54,284 nucleotides of DNA from Candidatus Babeliales bacterium (GTDB lineage Bacteria; Babelota; Babeliae; Babelales; Chromulinivoraceae), in the NCBI GenBank assembly GCA_018062405.1, contig JAGOSF010000006.1, positions 1-54,284 of the forward strand. Reading direction: 5' to 3'. The notes beneath the pieces are model-generated. The model searched no databases and had not been told where the DNA came from. It saw only the letters and a program-made list of their open reading frames with translations. The position numbers and the translations under genes are program-made. The stretch's first letter is position 1, and each line of letters opens with the position of its first letter. Shown one piece after another: positions 1-8,783 of this stretch.

Positions 1-24
1 ATTTGAAACTATGTTTTTAAACAT

Positions 25-80
25 AAATATAGGCTCCTTTTTATGCTTGATTCGCAAAAAAGAAGCCTATATTTTTTTAT
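25..80. terminator. Hairpin with T-run at the IS left side
   Basis: An 11-bp perfect stem (25-35 with 64-74) continues inward to 42/57 with one mismatch around a 14-nt loop. It is followed on the plus strand by a run of T and on the minus strand by an A/T-rich stretch. It could end transcription of the transposase frames or shield the element from outside transcription. Confidence 0.6.
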
Positions 81-88
81 AATTACGT

Positions 89-613
89 CTAGATCGAGTT
101 TATCAAATTAGCTGCGGAAGTCCTGTCTAGAACTTTAATTGCTGCCTCATAAAAATCTTTAGTTTTTGAGGCAGCTTTTTTAATTAAATCTTTAATTCCT
201 GCCCACCAATGCTCTATTGGATTAAATTGCGGCGTGTAAGGTGGTAAAAATATAATTCTACATCCAACAGCTTCAACAAGTTTTTTAGCTTTTGAAGAGG
301 TATGAAAGCTCGCATTATCAATAACAAGTACCATTCCAGGTATTAATTCTGGCACTAAAACATACTCAATATATGCTTCAAAAGAAAGCTTTGTTGAATA
401 TCCTTCAAATAATAATGGAGCAAATAATTTACCGTTACAAAGAGCTGCTGTAATGTTTAAACGTAATTTTCGTACAGCTTTTTTTATAGCATTGCATCGT
501 ATTCCTTTTTTAGCCCATCCAGACATTTTAACTTCATTGTCATCAATACCTGTTTCATCAGAATAAACAAGTAAACTTGGATCAATGTCCTTAATTTCCT
601 CGAGATATTTCAA
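89..613 (-). CDS. IS630-family transposase, C-terminal DDE domain (ORF B)
   Basis: This is the catalytic half of an IS630/Tc1-type transposase, which cuts and rejoins element ends with a DDE metal site. The three acidic residues are visible in their usual settings: D in YSDETG near residue 19, D in VIDNASFH near 99, and E in NPIEHWW near 135. The frame is open upstream of the TTG used as its formal start and joins naturally to ORF A through an A9 run at about 645-653. Reading one A fewer gives a continuous transposase of normal length. It is therefore probably expressed only as a frameshift fusion with ORF A, the usual arrangement in this family, unless the element is simply dead. Confidence 0.85.
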   Translation of the reverse strand: MKYLEEIKDIDPSLLVYSDETGIDDNEVKMSGWAKKGIRCNAIKKAVRKLRLNITAALCNGKLFAPLLFEGYSTKLSFEAYIEYVLVPELIPGMVLVIDNASFHTSSKAKKLVEAVGCRIIFLPPYTPQFNPIEHWWAGIKDLIKKAASKTKDFYEAAIKVLDRTSAANLINSI

Positions 614-641
614 TCGCTTTTCTTCTTTACTTTCAGCATAG

Positions 642-995
642 TTAAAGTTTTTTTTTGAATGTGTATTCTATTTTTTGCAGCCCTCTGTAGATTACATCAA
701 CACCCATTTTTGTATTTTTCAATGCACACCATTTTTCTAACATTTCATCTGCTGTATCGTGTTTATTGGCTTCTACAAATACTTTAAACTCATTCCAGTC
801 GGTAATTTTTGCGCTATGACCTTTTTGATAATTTTTTTTAGGCTCTAAACTACCTGTTGTTTTTTGTAATCTCATCCATGAAAAAATTGCTGATTCGCTT
901 ACTTTGAAAACTTTAATAATTTTTTCAAACGAAAGGCCTTCATTAACTGCTTGAACTACTCTTTTTCTTAAATCTACACTGTATGGTTTTGACAT
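642..995 (-). CDS. IS630-family transposase, N-terminal DNA-binding half (ORF A)
   Basis: The 117-residue product begins MSKPYSVDLRKRVV, the standard opening of IS630 helix-turn-helix domains. A second winged-helix region follows before the A-rich end (FKKKL, then stop). The ATG at 995 is chosen because AAAGGAG lies at normal spacing before it; an upstream in-frame Met at 1025 has no such site. Alone it would bind element ends but not catalyse. The stop falls just after an A9 tract, so slippage would fuse it to the DDE half. Confidence 0.85.
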   Translation of the reverse strand: MSKPYSVDLRKRVVQAVNEGLSFEKIIKVFKVSESAIFSWMRLQKTTGSLEPKKNYQKGHSAKITDWNEFKVFVEANKHDTADEMLEKWCALKNTKMGVDVIYRGLQKIEYTFKKKL

Positions 996-1099
996 GCTAT
1001 AGCTCCTTTTCAAAGAAAAAAGCATATCGATATTTTAAAATAATTCAAAGCTATCTTTATTTTTCAACTAAATGCGACTTGCTATAGGAGATAAAATTT

Positions 1100-1307
1100 A
1101 TGACTTTTAAAGAATTAAAAATGCCTGATGCTCTCACTCGAGATTTTCGATTACAAGAAGGTATTCTTGAAGAAGGTTTAGCTAAAGGAATTAAAAAAAA
1201 CGCTGAAAGGTTGCTCTTAAATTGCTGGCAAAAGGAAAAACCTTGCCAAAATAGCTGAACTGACAGAACTTATAATCGAACAAATTCAGAATTTAAAAGA
1301 AGAATAA
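1100..1307 (+). pseudogene. Decayed C-terminal fragment of an Rpn-type gene
   Basis: This stretch matches the last quarter of the intact Rpn gene at 3093-3941 (motifs RDFRLQEGI, EEGLAKGIKK, IAELT, IEQIQ), but it carries two single-base deletions, near 1207-1215 and near 1245. The PD-(D/E)XK catalytic region is missing. It starts with a short unrelated lead (MTFKELKMPDAL) after a good TAGGAG site, probably a deletion junction. The neighbouring IS630 element may have caused the damage. It is a clear relic rather than a gene. Confidence 0.85.
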
Positions 1308-1406
1308 TCCGTGTACAAAAAATATACAACCGGACTTACAGCAACAGAGATTTTTCCACTCTACTTCGAAAGCCCGGTCGTTAAATCTTAAAGATTATCA
1401 CTCTTA

Positions 1407-2897
1407 TTAATCATGCGGATGCTGCTCTTGATAATATTTAACTCTTTTACTTGTCCATGCAAGCCAAATAGCAAGCGTATGTTCAAGTTTTTCTATTGGA
1501 GTCATCTCGCCTTCATATTTTGGCCTTGCTTCACCTACTAATTCATACATTTCAGAACCTGAAATAAATCTATCTTCATCTTCTAAAGCTTTCAATACGA
1601 TCTGATCTAAAGTACTTTTATGAATAGTTAAAAAATTAAAAGCTTGTTCATAACATTCTTCAAGCAATGCGTCAGCTTGCCACATAACTTCAGTATCATT
1701 TGAATATTCGAAAAATAACAAGGCTGCCCCACCCAGAACATCATAATTTTCATAATAATTATCAAAAATAATATTCTTATCTTTATATAGAATGTAATAT
1801 ATAGCTTGACTATAAGCCTTATTCATATCTGAAAAAAACTGTGAAGGAGAGCCTTGCCCAAATTTATTACCCGACAATAAAAAATCATGAAAGCTTAATC
1901 TTTCACCTTTAGAAAGCTGTTGTCCAATCGGGCCTCCAAGCAAATTCATAATATGTTTTTTTGTATCAACTAAATTTTGATCATGAGCAAGCGATTGAGA
2001 ACTTAAAGAATCATTATTTTTATATTGAGAATAAACCTGAAGCACACCTCCTGTAAGACCTTGTATTTTTCCTGACAATCCAAGTACATTTTTATTCATA
2101 GCAGGCTGTGAAATAGCTATTAATCCATGAGCTGCCTCATGATATAAAATAGCCATAGATTCTTTTGGATTCATCCAACTATACAAATTTGCCATACAAT
2201 CTAAAAGATACATAATTCTATCATAACTTTCAAAAGGTAAAGCCATTCTATTAAAATTATCTCTTATTACAAATAACAGCCCTTTCGTCAAATCTTTCAT
2301 TTCAACACTCTTCACTTTTTTTTGAGAGAAAGAAGTCTCTACTTTTGCAACAAACAAGCTCATAGATCTATCATCAAATTTCTTCGTCTCATCTACGATC
2401 AAAGGCCAAATAATATCATCACTTAATCGAAAATCTTTCCACTCATTTTTTAAATAAGCAATTCGTTGTTCATCGCAATCCAATTGAGACCAACGCAAAC
2501 CTTCAATCGATTTTTCTGAAATTTGTCCCAACTCTCGATCCTCAATACCTTGCTCTTCCATCTGAGCCCTCATGGCATTGTCCCACAAACGGTCTCTTTG
2601 AGCTGCTGAAAGACCCGACGATTTGACTGTTAAAGCTTTATCTATCGCTGGATTTACTGCTCCATAAAAAGTTCCATTAACTTTCGGATAGATTGATGAC
2701 TGAAGTTGTGGAGTAAGTGTTGCATAAGTTCTTGGAGTTTTTGATTTTTCATTTTTGTCTTGATCTCGATCAAAATCCGCAGAACTAAACCCTGCCTGTT
2801 CATGTTGATAGGCAATAGCACGATCCACAGAATTTGAACTGAATAGATGTAATGAACTCAACATCACCAGCATGAATATTTTGATATGATTTTTCAT
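1407..2897 (-). CDS. Secreted stand-alone M41 (FtsH-like) metallopeptidase
   Basis: The 496-residue product starts with a signal peptide (residues 1-21, MKNHIKIF then LVMLSSLHLF). The ATG at 2897 follows AAAAGGAA at ideal distance; the frame is open further upstream but without a site. Residues 245-455 resemble the FtsH peptidase domain: LYHEAAHG (zinc HExxH, 253-257), GGPIGQQL, then SDMNKAYSQA around D357, which aligns with the third zinc ligand region (NDxxRATxxA) of FtsH. The C-terminal helix LLEECYEQAFNFL...LDQIVLKALED is also M41-like. No AAA ATPase module is present, so it cannot unfold substrates as FtsH does. Its place outside the cytoplasm suggests periplasmic processing or an exported protease. 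Fold confidence is good; substrate unknown. Confidence 0.75.
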   Translation of the reverse strand: MKNHIKIFMLVMLSSLHLFSSNSVDRAIAYQHEQAGFSSADFDRDQDKNEKSKTPRTYATLTPQLQSSIYPKVNGTFYGAVNPAIDKALTVKSSGLSAAQRDRLWDNAMRAQMEEQGIEDRELGQISEKSIEGLRWSQLDCDEQRIAYLKNEWKDFRLSDDIIWPLIVDETKKFDDRSMSLFVAKVETSFSQKKVKSVEMKDLTKGLLFVIRDNFNRMALPFESYDRIMYLLDCMANLYSWMNPKESMAILYHEAAHGLIAISQPAMNKNVLGLSGKIQGLTGGVLQVYSQYKNNDSLSSQSLAHDQNLVDTKKHIMNLLGGPIGQQLSKGERLSFHDFLLSGNKFGQGSPSQFFSDMNKAYSQAIYYILYKDKNIIFDNYYENYDVLGGAALLFFEYSNDTEVMWQADALLEECYEQAFNFLTIHKSTLDQIVLKALEDEDRFISGSEMYELVGEARPKYEGEMTPIEKLEHTLAIWLAWTSKRVKYYQEQHPHD

Positions 2898-2931
2898 AAA
2901 AATTCCTTTTATTACAATTCTAGATGAAATT

Positions 2932-2940
2932 ATTATAGCA
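2932..2940 (-). promoter_or_regulatory. Extended -10 promoter element for the M41 peptidase gene
   Basis: On the minus strand TGC-TATAAT, a perfect -10 with the TGn extension, lies 35 bp before the start codon at 2897. No strong -35 is visible, which fits extended -10 promoters. Confidence 0.45.
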
Positions 2941-3092
2941 AAAAGCCTGTGGGCAAATACATAATTTTCAATAATTATTATTTCGCTCATGATTTTACAG
3001 ATTGCAACAAGATGAAACTTGAATTTTTTCAGAGTAAAATTCATACTAAAACTATAAACTCTTTTCGAAAATATGATTTTTAAGGAATTAAG

Positions 3093-3941
3093 ATGAATTT
3101 TGCCAATCCTAAAACTGATTTTACCTTCAAACGTCTTTTTGGCAATGAACATCGCAAAAATTTAACTCTTAATTTTTTAAATAATCTGCTCAACCGTCAA
3201 TCAAGTACATTAATCACCGACATCAGTTTTTCTGACAATGCAAACATTCCTGCAGCTGAAACAGAAAAAGTAACCTATCTTGATATTAACTGCACTGATC
3301 AAGCTGGCAATAAATTTATCATCGAAATGCAAGTTGCAAAAGAAGCTGCTTTTTTACAAAGATCTCAATATTATGCTGCTTTTGGTTTATCGAATCAATT
3401 AAAAAAAGGCGATTTCTATAATAAATTAAAGCCTGTCATTTTTATTGGAATCATGAATAATCCATTATTTGCAAACGATACTCCAGCAATCTCTCATCAT
3501 CTTATTTGCGAAACCGGATCACATCGACAATCATTACACCACCTTGAATTTCATTACATTGAACTATCAAAATTTCATAAAAAATTAGATGAGCTTGAAA
3601 CAGAAATGGATAAATGGCTCTATTTCTTTAAAAACGCCGATAGTTTAACGACAATTCCTCAACAATTTGCAAAATCAAAAGACTTTACCGATGCATTTGA
3701 AGTTGTTGAACAATCTTTATGGACCCCTGCAGAACTTCAATCCTACCACAGAAGCCTCGATGCTCTCAATCGTGATTTTAGATTACAAGAAGGTATCTTT
3801 GAAGAAGGCTTAGCAAAAGGAATCAAAAAGAAAACTGAAGATTTTGCACTAAAATTATTAGCAAAAGGAACAAGTCTTAGTGAAATAGCTGAATTGACAG
3901 ACCTTACCATCGAACAAATTCAGGCTTTACAAGAAAAATAA
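3093..3941 (+). CDS. Rpn family PD-(D/E)XK nuclease/putative transposase
   Basis: The 282-residue protein shows the Rpn/YhgA-like N-terminal nuclease core: TDFTFKRLFG at residues 8-17, LDINCTD near 63-69 and the FIIEMQ strand near 75-80, where the catalytic acid and E-x-Q replace the usual E-x-K. It then has RSQYYAAF near 90. The C-terminus carries the family's helical tail (EEGLAKGIKKK, IAELTDLTIEQIQ). Rpn proteins are Ca-stimulated DNA endonucleases that promote RecA-independent recombination. TAAGGA precedes the ATG. It is divergent from the M41 gene. A damaged relative at 1100-1307 shows that the family has multiplied locally. Confidence 0.85.
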   Translation: MNFANPKTDFTFKRLFGNEHRKNLTLNFLNNLLNRQSSTLITDISFSDNANIPAAETEKVTYLDINCTDQAGNKFIIEMQVAKEAAFLQRSQYYAAFGLSNQLKKGDFYNKLKPVIFIGIMNNPLFANDTPAISHHLICETGSHRQSLHHLEFHYIELSKFHKKLDELETEMDKWLYFFKNADSLTTIPQQFAKSKDFTDAFEVVEQSLWTPAELQSYHRSLDALNRDFRLQEGIFEEGLAKGIKKKTEDFALKLLAKGTSLSEIAELTDLTIEQIQALQEK

Positions 3942-3954
3942 CTCCTGTAAAATT

Positions 3955-4701
3955 TCACAGCCGAAACATGCCAGAAACTAAACTAACAGATCGAACTGAT
4001 CGAAGGATTGTCGAAGTCAAAAGGCACGTTTGAAAACCAGCTTGTTTAACAGACAACTTTTCTGCATCGGTCAAATCGCCTTCTGGCCCAACTAAAAGAT
4101 AATAATTTTGATTGTGCTGAACTGGTTGATACCATTCCTGAGCCGACACGCCACCAACATCAAAGTGAAATTTTAAACCTGGTCGTGATTGCTCAAGCCA
4201 TGCTTCAAGCGTAACAGCTGGAATTATAATTGGGAATGCAAACATTTTTGATTGTTCTGCAGCAGCAACAACAACTCGATGTAATTTATCAAGGAGCTTG
4301 TCGTTGCAAGGAGTTTGAGTTTTTACTGTTGAAATCAACTGAATATTATTAATGCCAACTTCTGCTAAAGCATACACAGCTTCAGAGAGAGCATCGATTT
4401 TTAAAAGCGGTAAAAGAAAGGTAATTTCTGGTTGGAGCGAACTATTTAATTGTCGATTCTGATAAGTACCGACAATTTTATTTTTACCCTGCAAGCTTCC
4501 AAAAATAAATGTAACACGCTCTTTTTGATTAAAAATTATACACCGATCATCTGCTTTCATTTTCAGCACATGCTTAAATCTATGAAATAACTCATCACAG
4601 ACAATCGTGATATCAATGTCTTTTGATAAAATTTCAGAAAGCCCTTGATAATAAAATGCAAATTCGTGGCTGCTATTTTTTTCTACTTTTTTATTCTGCA
4701 T
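3955..4701 (-). CDS. rsmE: 16S rRNA (uracil1498-N3)-methyltransferase RsmE
   Basis: This SPOUT-type enzyme transfers a methyl group from SAM to N3 of U1498 in 16S rRNA. With the ATG at 4701 the product is 248 residues, the normal size. That ATG overlaps the stop of the upstream secreted gene by 11 bases, suggesting coupled translation. Visible motifs are LLPLLKIDALSEAVYALAEVGI (middle), AAAEQSKM (near 165), LLVGPEGDLTDAE (near 205) and the C-terminal LTSTILRSVRSVS, which matches the LG..ILR.ETA knot; here the usual ETA is SVRSVS, a mild divergence. Confidence 0.9.
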   Translation of the reverse strand: MQNKKVEKNSSHEFAFYYQGLSEILSKDIDITIVCDELFHRFKHVLKMKADDRCIIFNQKERVTFIFGSLQGKNKIVGTYQNRQLNSSLQPEITFLLPLLKIDALSEAVYALAEVGINNIQLISTVKTQTPCNDKLLDKLHRVVVAAAEQSKMFAFPIIIPAVTLEAWLEQSRPGLKFHFDVGGVSAQEWYQPVQHNQNYYLLVGPEGDLTDAEKLSVKQAGFQTCLLTSTILRSVRSVSLVSGMFRL

Positions 4702-5326
4702 GGTATGAGGCAAGCCATTGTGTAAATTTTTTATAGGTCTGTTTTGCCTGAGCTGATTGAATTGCCCACACTGCATAAGCTGCAAGCATCATTTTGTCGT
4801 AATAAGATAATTCTGCAGAACTTGTTTGAATATCAGTTAAATTTAATTGAGAAAGTTCATCATCGCCAAAAGAACAATCTCCAAAAAAATCTTCGTCATC
4901 ATTAGACATTGAACCTGTAGAAAATTCAATCACATTAAATGGCGTATCAGAAAAAAGATTATTTGTTATGACTAAAGCACGGACAATGTTGATTGTTGCA
5001 TCAATTTCAAAATAAAGATAAATAACATCATCACCTTTTTTTGAAAAATCATCTTTAACATCTGCTATAACTGTTGTTTTCTCATCTGCTATCGAAGATA
5101 ATGTTTGATCATGACATGAAATTTCATCAAGAGAAAATTCTGTTTTGCCTGCCTGTAAAGATACATACCCAGCAACTTGTTCAAGGCCATTGACATCACG
5201 AGCAATTAACACTAATGAATTACCACCATGAAAATCTTTTGCTGCGATCGCTATTTTCAAATTTGATTCTAACATCGTTGCCGAACAACAGTATAACGTC
5301 ATCATCATCGTAAATTTCTTGAACAT
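4691..5326 (-). CDS. Secreted protein of unknown function
   Basis: I do not recognise this 211-residue protein. It has an N-terminal export segment (MFKKFTMMMTLYCCSATML) and an acidic C-terminal third (SNDDEDFFGDCSFGDDE). A predicted beta-rich middle contains GGNSLVLIARDVNG. AAAAGGAAA precedes the ATG. It lies directly upstream of rsmE and overlaps its start, so the two are probably cotranscribed although they share no obvious function. Confidence 0.65.
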   Translation of the reverse strand: MFKKFTMMMTLYCCSATMLESNLKIAIAAKDFHGGNSLVLIARDVNGLEQVAGYVSLQAGKTEFSLDEISCHDQTLSSIADEKTTVIADVKDDFSKKGDDVIYLYFEIDATINIVRALVITNNLFSDTPFNVIEFSTGSMSNDDEDFFGDCSFGDDELSQLNLTDIQTSSAELSYYDKMMLAAYAVWAIQSAQAKQTYKKFTQWLASYHAE

Positions 5327-5511
5327 ATAATTTCCTTTTTATAAATTTTTAAAATCAATATATAATTTAACTACACAGACATCACTATACACAACTGACA
5401 AAATTAATTTCAATGAAACAGATATTCATCAATCTTTTTTGTAAAGAAATGACTATTATGTAAGATTTTTTTTACAAAATTAAAAATATCAAATTTGAAC
5501 TGAGGAACAAT

Positions 5512-6981
5512 ATGCCTAAAAAATCCCCTACACTTTTGGTTATACTTGATGGACTTGGGATATCTGACGAAAAAAAATATAATGCTTTGTATCAAGCACA
5601 AACTCCTCATCTTGATTATTGGCAGCGCCAACATTTTTACACAACCTTACAAGCCGCTGGAATTTTTGTTGGGCTAGAGCAAGATTATAATGGCAACTCT
5701 GAAGTAGGTCATTTCACAATCGGAGCAGGTAAAATTATTCAACAGAGTTCAACTCTTTTAAACAAAAATTTACATGCCGACAAACTTTATACAAACACTA
5801 CCTTAGCAAATCTTTTACAAAACTTCAACCCTACCACTAAGATCCACCTGCTGGGAATGGCTTCTGATGGCAATATCCACAGTAATTTAGACCATGCAAG
5901 AGCCTTTATTTCAACGCTTGGCAAAACAACAAAAGCTCCGATTTTAGTCCATGCTTTTCTAGATGGAAGAGACACTCCACCAGAAAGCGCACTTACATAT
6001 TTAAATATTTTACAAGCTGATTTCGAAAAACATTCTTGTGGAAAAATCGCATCAATACATGGGCGCTATTATGCTATGGACAGAAATAACAATTGGGATC
6101 GAACTCAAAAAAGTTTTGATATTTTAACCAAGCAACAATCAAAACACACACCCTACGAACAGGCAATAACTGAAAATTATCATCATAAAATTTTTGATGA
6201 ATTTATAGAACCTGTAGCCTGCGTGCAAGATCACACAATTCAACCTGGCGATGGAGTTATATTTTTTAATTTTAGACCAGATCGAGCAATACAATTAACA
6301 AAATTATTACTAGAATTAGACCTTGCTTTTCTTGTTACACCAATCTTATATCATGAATCATTGCCAACAACTCCGCTGCTTGAAGCAGTGCAAACAAATC
6401 AAACATTGCTTGAAATTTTAAGCTCACACAATAAAAAAATCATGACGATTGCAGAAACAGAAAAATATGCCCATGTATCCTACTTTTTCAACGGACACCG
6501 TGACATCAATTTTGCAACAGAAACACGTATTTTAATTCCATCTTCACCGCAAGAACCTGTTGACGATCCAAAAATGCAGGCAGAAAAAATAACTGCTACG
6601 ATCATAGATAGCCTTAAAAACGATCCAAAAGATTTTTATTTGGCAAACTATGCCAATGCAGATATGGTTGGACATAGCGGAAATTTGAAGGCTACGATAA
6701 GTGCAATTGAATGTCTTGATGAACAGCTTGGCAAATTATACCAGGAAGTGGTCCTAAACCAAAATGGGACTATGTACATCACCGCAGATCACGGTAATGC
6801 AGAAATGATGTTTAATGAACATGGTAATCAACCTTGCACAAGTCACACGAGTAACCCCGTGCCTTTTTATATGTTGTGCCAAGATACCAAAAAAAAGCTA
6901 AACCATTTCATGAATATTCATCACAAAAATGGCTTAGCTGATATCGCACCATTAATTTTAAAAAATATGAAATTAGTTTGA
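5512..6981 (+). CDS. gpmI: 2,3-bisphosphoglycerate-independent phosphoglycerate mutase
   Basis: GpmI interconverts 3- and 2-phosphoglycerate in lower glycolysis with a two-manganese, alkaline-phosphatase-fold active site. The 489-residue length is slightly short of the usual 510. The metal-binding start ILDGLG (11-16), the phosphoserine motif GNSEVGH with Ser63, HAFLDGRDTPP (near 148) and the late ITADHGNAEMM are all intact. TGAGGAACAAT precedes the ATG. It points toward the small secreted gene at 7025. The last 50 bases are duplicated at 8729-8778, so the 3' end of this gene marks a rearrangement junction. Confidence 0.95.
   Translation: MPKKSPTLLVILDGLGISDEKKYNALYQAQTPHLDYWQRQHFYTTLQAAGIFVGLEQDYNGNSEVGHFTIGAGKIIQQSSTLLNKNLHADKLYTNTTLANLLQNFNPTTKIHLLGMASDGNIHSNLDHARAFISTLGKTTKAPILVHAFLDGRDTPPESALTYLNILQADFEKHSCGKIASIHGRYYAMDRNNNWDRTQKSFDILTKQQSKHTPYEQAITENYHHKIFDEFIEPVACVQDHTIQPGDGVIFFNFRPDRAIQLTKLLLELDLAFLVTPILYHESLPTTPLLEAVQTNQTLLEILSSHNKKIMTIAETEKYAHVSYFFNGHRDINFATETRILIPSSPQEPVDDPKMQAEKITATIIDSLKNDPKDFYLANYANADMVGHSGNLKATISAIECLDEQLGKLYQEVVLNQNGTMYITADHGNAEMMFNEHGNQPCTSHTSNPVPFYMLCQDTKKKLNHFMNIHHKNGLADIAPLILKNMKLV
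6926..6975 (+). repeat. Copy 1 of a 50-bp direct repeat (gpmI 3' end)
   Basis: These 50 bases encode the last residues of GpmI and are identical to 8729-8778. Together the copies flank two accessory genes (7025-7447 and 7644-8645). Confidence 0.9.
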
Positions 6982-7024
6982 TCAATAATACCAAACAATT
7001 CAAATTTCAGACAAACAGCAAATA

Positions 7025-7447
7025 TTATCTTTTTAAAGATGCCATTACCGTAAAAGCAGCATAAAGAGCTGTGCAAGATCCTAATGCCACCTTAGGCTCA
7101 GTTCCAATTGTAGTTAAGCCAACTGTACAGACAGTCAAAGGTATAAGACTTACTTGAAGGCCTTTTTGAGTTCCTATTGGTTCATCTTCTGAACTTACAG
7201 CTTTTAAAGCGGCAAGAGATAGACCTGAAGCCACAGTTACTGGTATAGTAACAGCGCTAGATTGATACCCAATTAAAGGCAATGTACCAATAAGACATGC
7301 AGTACCCAACATATCTTCAGCACCCCGATAAAAAACCGAATCTTTTTCTCTTTCACCATTCAAATTATCATTAAATTTTTTTTTCATATTATCTGATCCA
7401 AAACATGATGCAGCTAACATTAAACATGCAAAAAATTGATTTTTCAT
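7025..7447 (-). CDS. Small secreted or membrane protein of unknown function
   Basis: This 140-residue protein has a short signal peptide (MKNQFFACLMLAASCFGS; a Cys near the cleavage site could allow lipidation, but the box is not canonical). Two or three glycine-rich hydrophobic segments follow at roughly 50-70, 75-85 and 100-135. The ATG follows AAAGGT at workable spacing. Its last codons (SLKR, stop) and 13 bases of DNA match the end of the gene at 8784, part of the local duplication. No family recognised. Confidence 0.55.
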   Translation of the reverse strand: MKNQFFACLMLAASCFGSDNMKKKFNDNLNGEREKDSVFYRGAEDMLGTACLIGTLPLIGYQSSAVTIPVTVASGLSLAALKAVSSEDEPIGTQKGLQVSLIPLTVCTVGLTTIGTEPKVALGSCTALYAAFTVMASLKR

Positions 7448-7643
7448 ATTTTTTAATACCTTTATATTATAGTTGACCTAATCAAAGTGTATCAATAAAT
7501 AAAATAACAATCAAAAGGATGACCTCGTTCTATACAGATGAGACTGAAATGCTTAGCTCTTTGTCAGGCCTTCCAGTAATTAAAATAGGAATAGAAGTCA
7601 AATAATTCAAATGCATGAAGGGACTATTAAAAAAGACCAAATA

Positions 7644-8645
7644 CTATGAATTAAACTCATTATTCTTACTATACAACCAAGATCTTAAAATAATTCCAGA
7701 AAACAATATAGCAATACTGCCTTGAAGTTCTAATTTTCTTATATTATATAAATCTTCTAATTTTTTTTGATATAATTTTAATTTCTCTAATATTTCTTCT
7801 TTTGTTGGTTGAAAAATATCAAGATTTATATCGGCATATTTTTCATTATAAGCAAAATTATATTTTTTATAGAAACTATGTAATCCATGAATATATAAAT
7901 CTTTATCTGGACCCTGCATACAAAAAGAATGCTTTCCTTGCAACAATTCACACAAATAAACATTTTCAAATCCATTATCTTTAAAAGCAAGATACAATTG
8001 CCATGCAGAGGAAGTAGAAACCCGCGAATCTTCCATGCTATGGACTATAAAAATAGGTAATTTTTTATTTTTAATCTTAGAAATATTTTTTATTGGAGGA
8101 ACAGAGCCTATTTCATATGATGGAAAAACAGCCTGAAAAATATTTTCTTGCTGAACCCGACTTGAAGCAAATTTATAACCAACTGCATATTGCAATGCAT
8201 CAACTGGACTAATCATATCAGCAGGCGCTGCATCAAGAATTAAAGCCTTTATATTTAAAGGATTATAATCTGCAATATAATTAATTGCAGCAGAACCTCC
8301 TCGAGACACACCGTACAAAATATACTCTTTTCCCAAGTCAATTTGCTGCGCTAAAGTCAAAACATCCTGACTTTGTCCCATAAACATCTTATCACGATTA
8401 ACAAACTTGCCAAACAAAAAACAAGTTTGAAAAATAAGACTATTAAGATCAAATTTTTCAGGTTTTTGAGCATCTTGAAAATTAAATATTTGCACAGGTT
8501 GCTCCAAAACCTCGTGAAATCTTTCACTTTGCCTTTCATTATCAACTATGCCATGACAAAAAAGTGTTATTGGTTGATCTGCTTGCAATAAGCCAGCAGA
8601 TAACAACGTTATATAAAAAACTAATATTTTTTTAAAATATTGCAT
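7644..8645 (-). CDS. Secreted alpha/beta hydrolase with C-terminal membrane anchor
   Basis: The 333-residue protein has a signal peptide (residues 1-22, ending LLQADQ) and an alpha/beta-hydrolase core. The nucleophile elbow is YGVSRGGSA with Ser114, the acid is probably Asp206 (VHSMEDSRVS), and the histidine is His239 (GKHSF), in the right order for a catalytic triad. ITLFCHGI at 26-33 supplies the oxyanion strand. A lysine-rich coiled segment (about 280-305) and a hydrophobic stretch near 308-325 suggest a C-terminal anchor. The substrate (lipid, ester or peptide) cannot be read from sequence. The gene lies between the two gpmI-tail repeats, so it may have arrived by recombination. Confidence 0.75.
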   Translation of the reverse strand: MQYFKKILVFYITLLSAGLLQADQPITLFCHGIVDNERQSERFHEVLEQPVQIFNFQDAQKPEKFDLNSLIFQTCFLFGKFVNRDKMFMGQSQDVLTLAQQIDLGKEYILYGVSRGGSAAINYIADYNPLNIKALILDAAPADMISPVDALQYAVGYKFASSRVQQENIFQAVFPSYEIGSVPPIKNISKIKNKKLPIFIVHSMEDSRVSTSSAWQLYLAFKDNGFENVYLCELLQGKHSFCMQGPDKDLYIHGLHSFYKKYNFAYNEKYADINLDIFQPTKEEILEKLKLYQKKLEDLYNIRKLELQGSIAILFSGIILRSWLYSKNNEFNS

Positions 8646-8728
8646 ATTTTTAACCTTCTCAAATTATATCAATTAAAATGAATCTACAATAAGATTATCA
8701 AATAGAAACAACAAAAATCAATAATTAG

Positions 8729-8778
8729 AAAATGGCTTAGCTGATATCGCACCATTAATTTTAAAAAATATGAAATTA
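8729..8778 (+). repeat. Copy 2 of the 50-bp direct repeat (gpmI tail)
   Basis: Identical to 6926-6975 but without the rest of gpmI. It lies between the hydrolase start and the end of the gene at 8784, five bases before that gene's stop codon. Confidence 0.9.
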
Positions 8779-8783
8779 TAATT

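Larger units (their letters stand above)
25..1060 (-). mobile_element. IS630-family insertion sequence (boundaries approximate)
   Basis: Two consecutive minus-strand reading frames encode the N-terminal helix-turn-helix half and the C-terminal DDE half of an IS630-type transposase. The left side holds a strong inverted repeat at 25-42/57-74. I could not find a convincing pair of terminal inverted repeats, so the ends are estimates, and the true left end may lie before base 1. The element sits directly upstream of a decayed Rpn fragment at 1100. Confidence 0.7.

Noticed and set aside
1311..1391. 26-codon GTG frame after the Rpn relic
   Set aside because: No ribosome site and no recognisable sequence; probably chance or a gene relic too short to call.
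5410..5634. Minus-strand 74-codon frame over the gpmI start
   Set aside because: It overlaps gpmI and its ribosome site, has no recognisable protein and no ribosome site.
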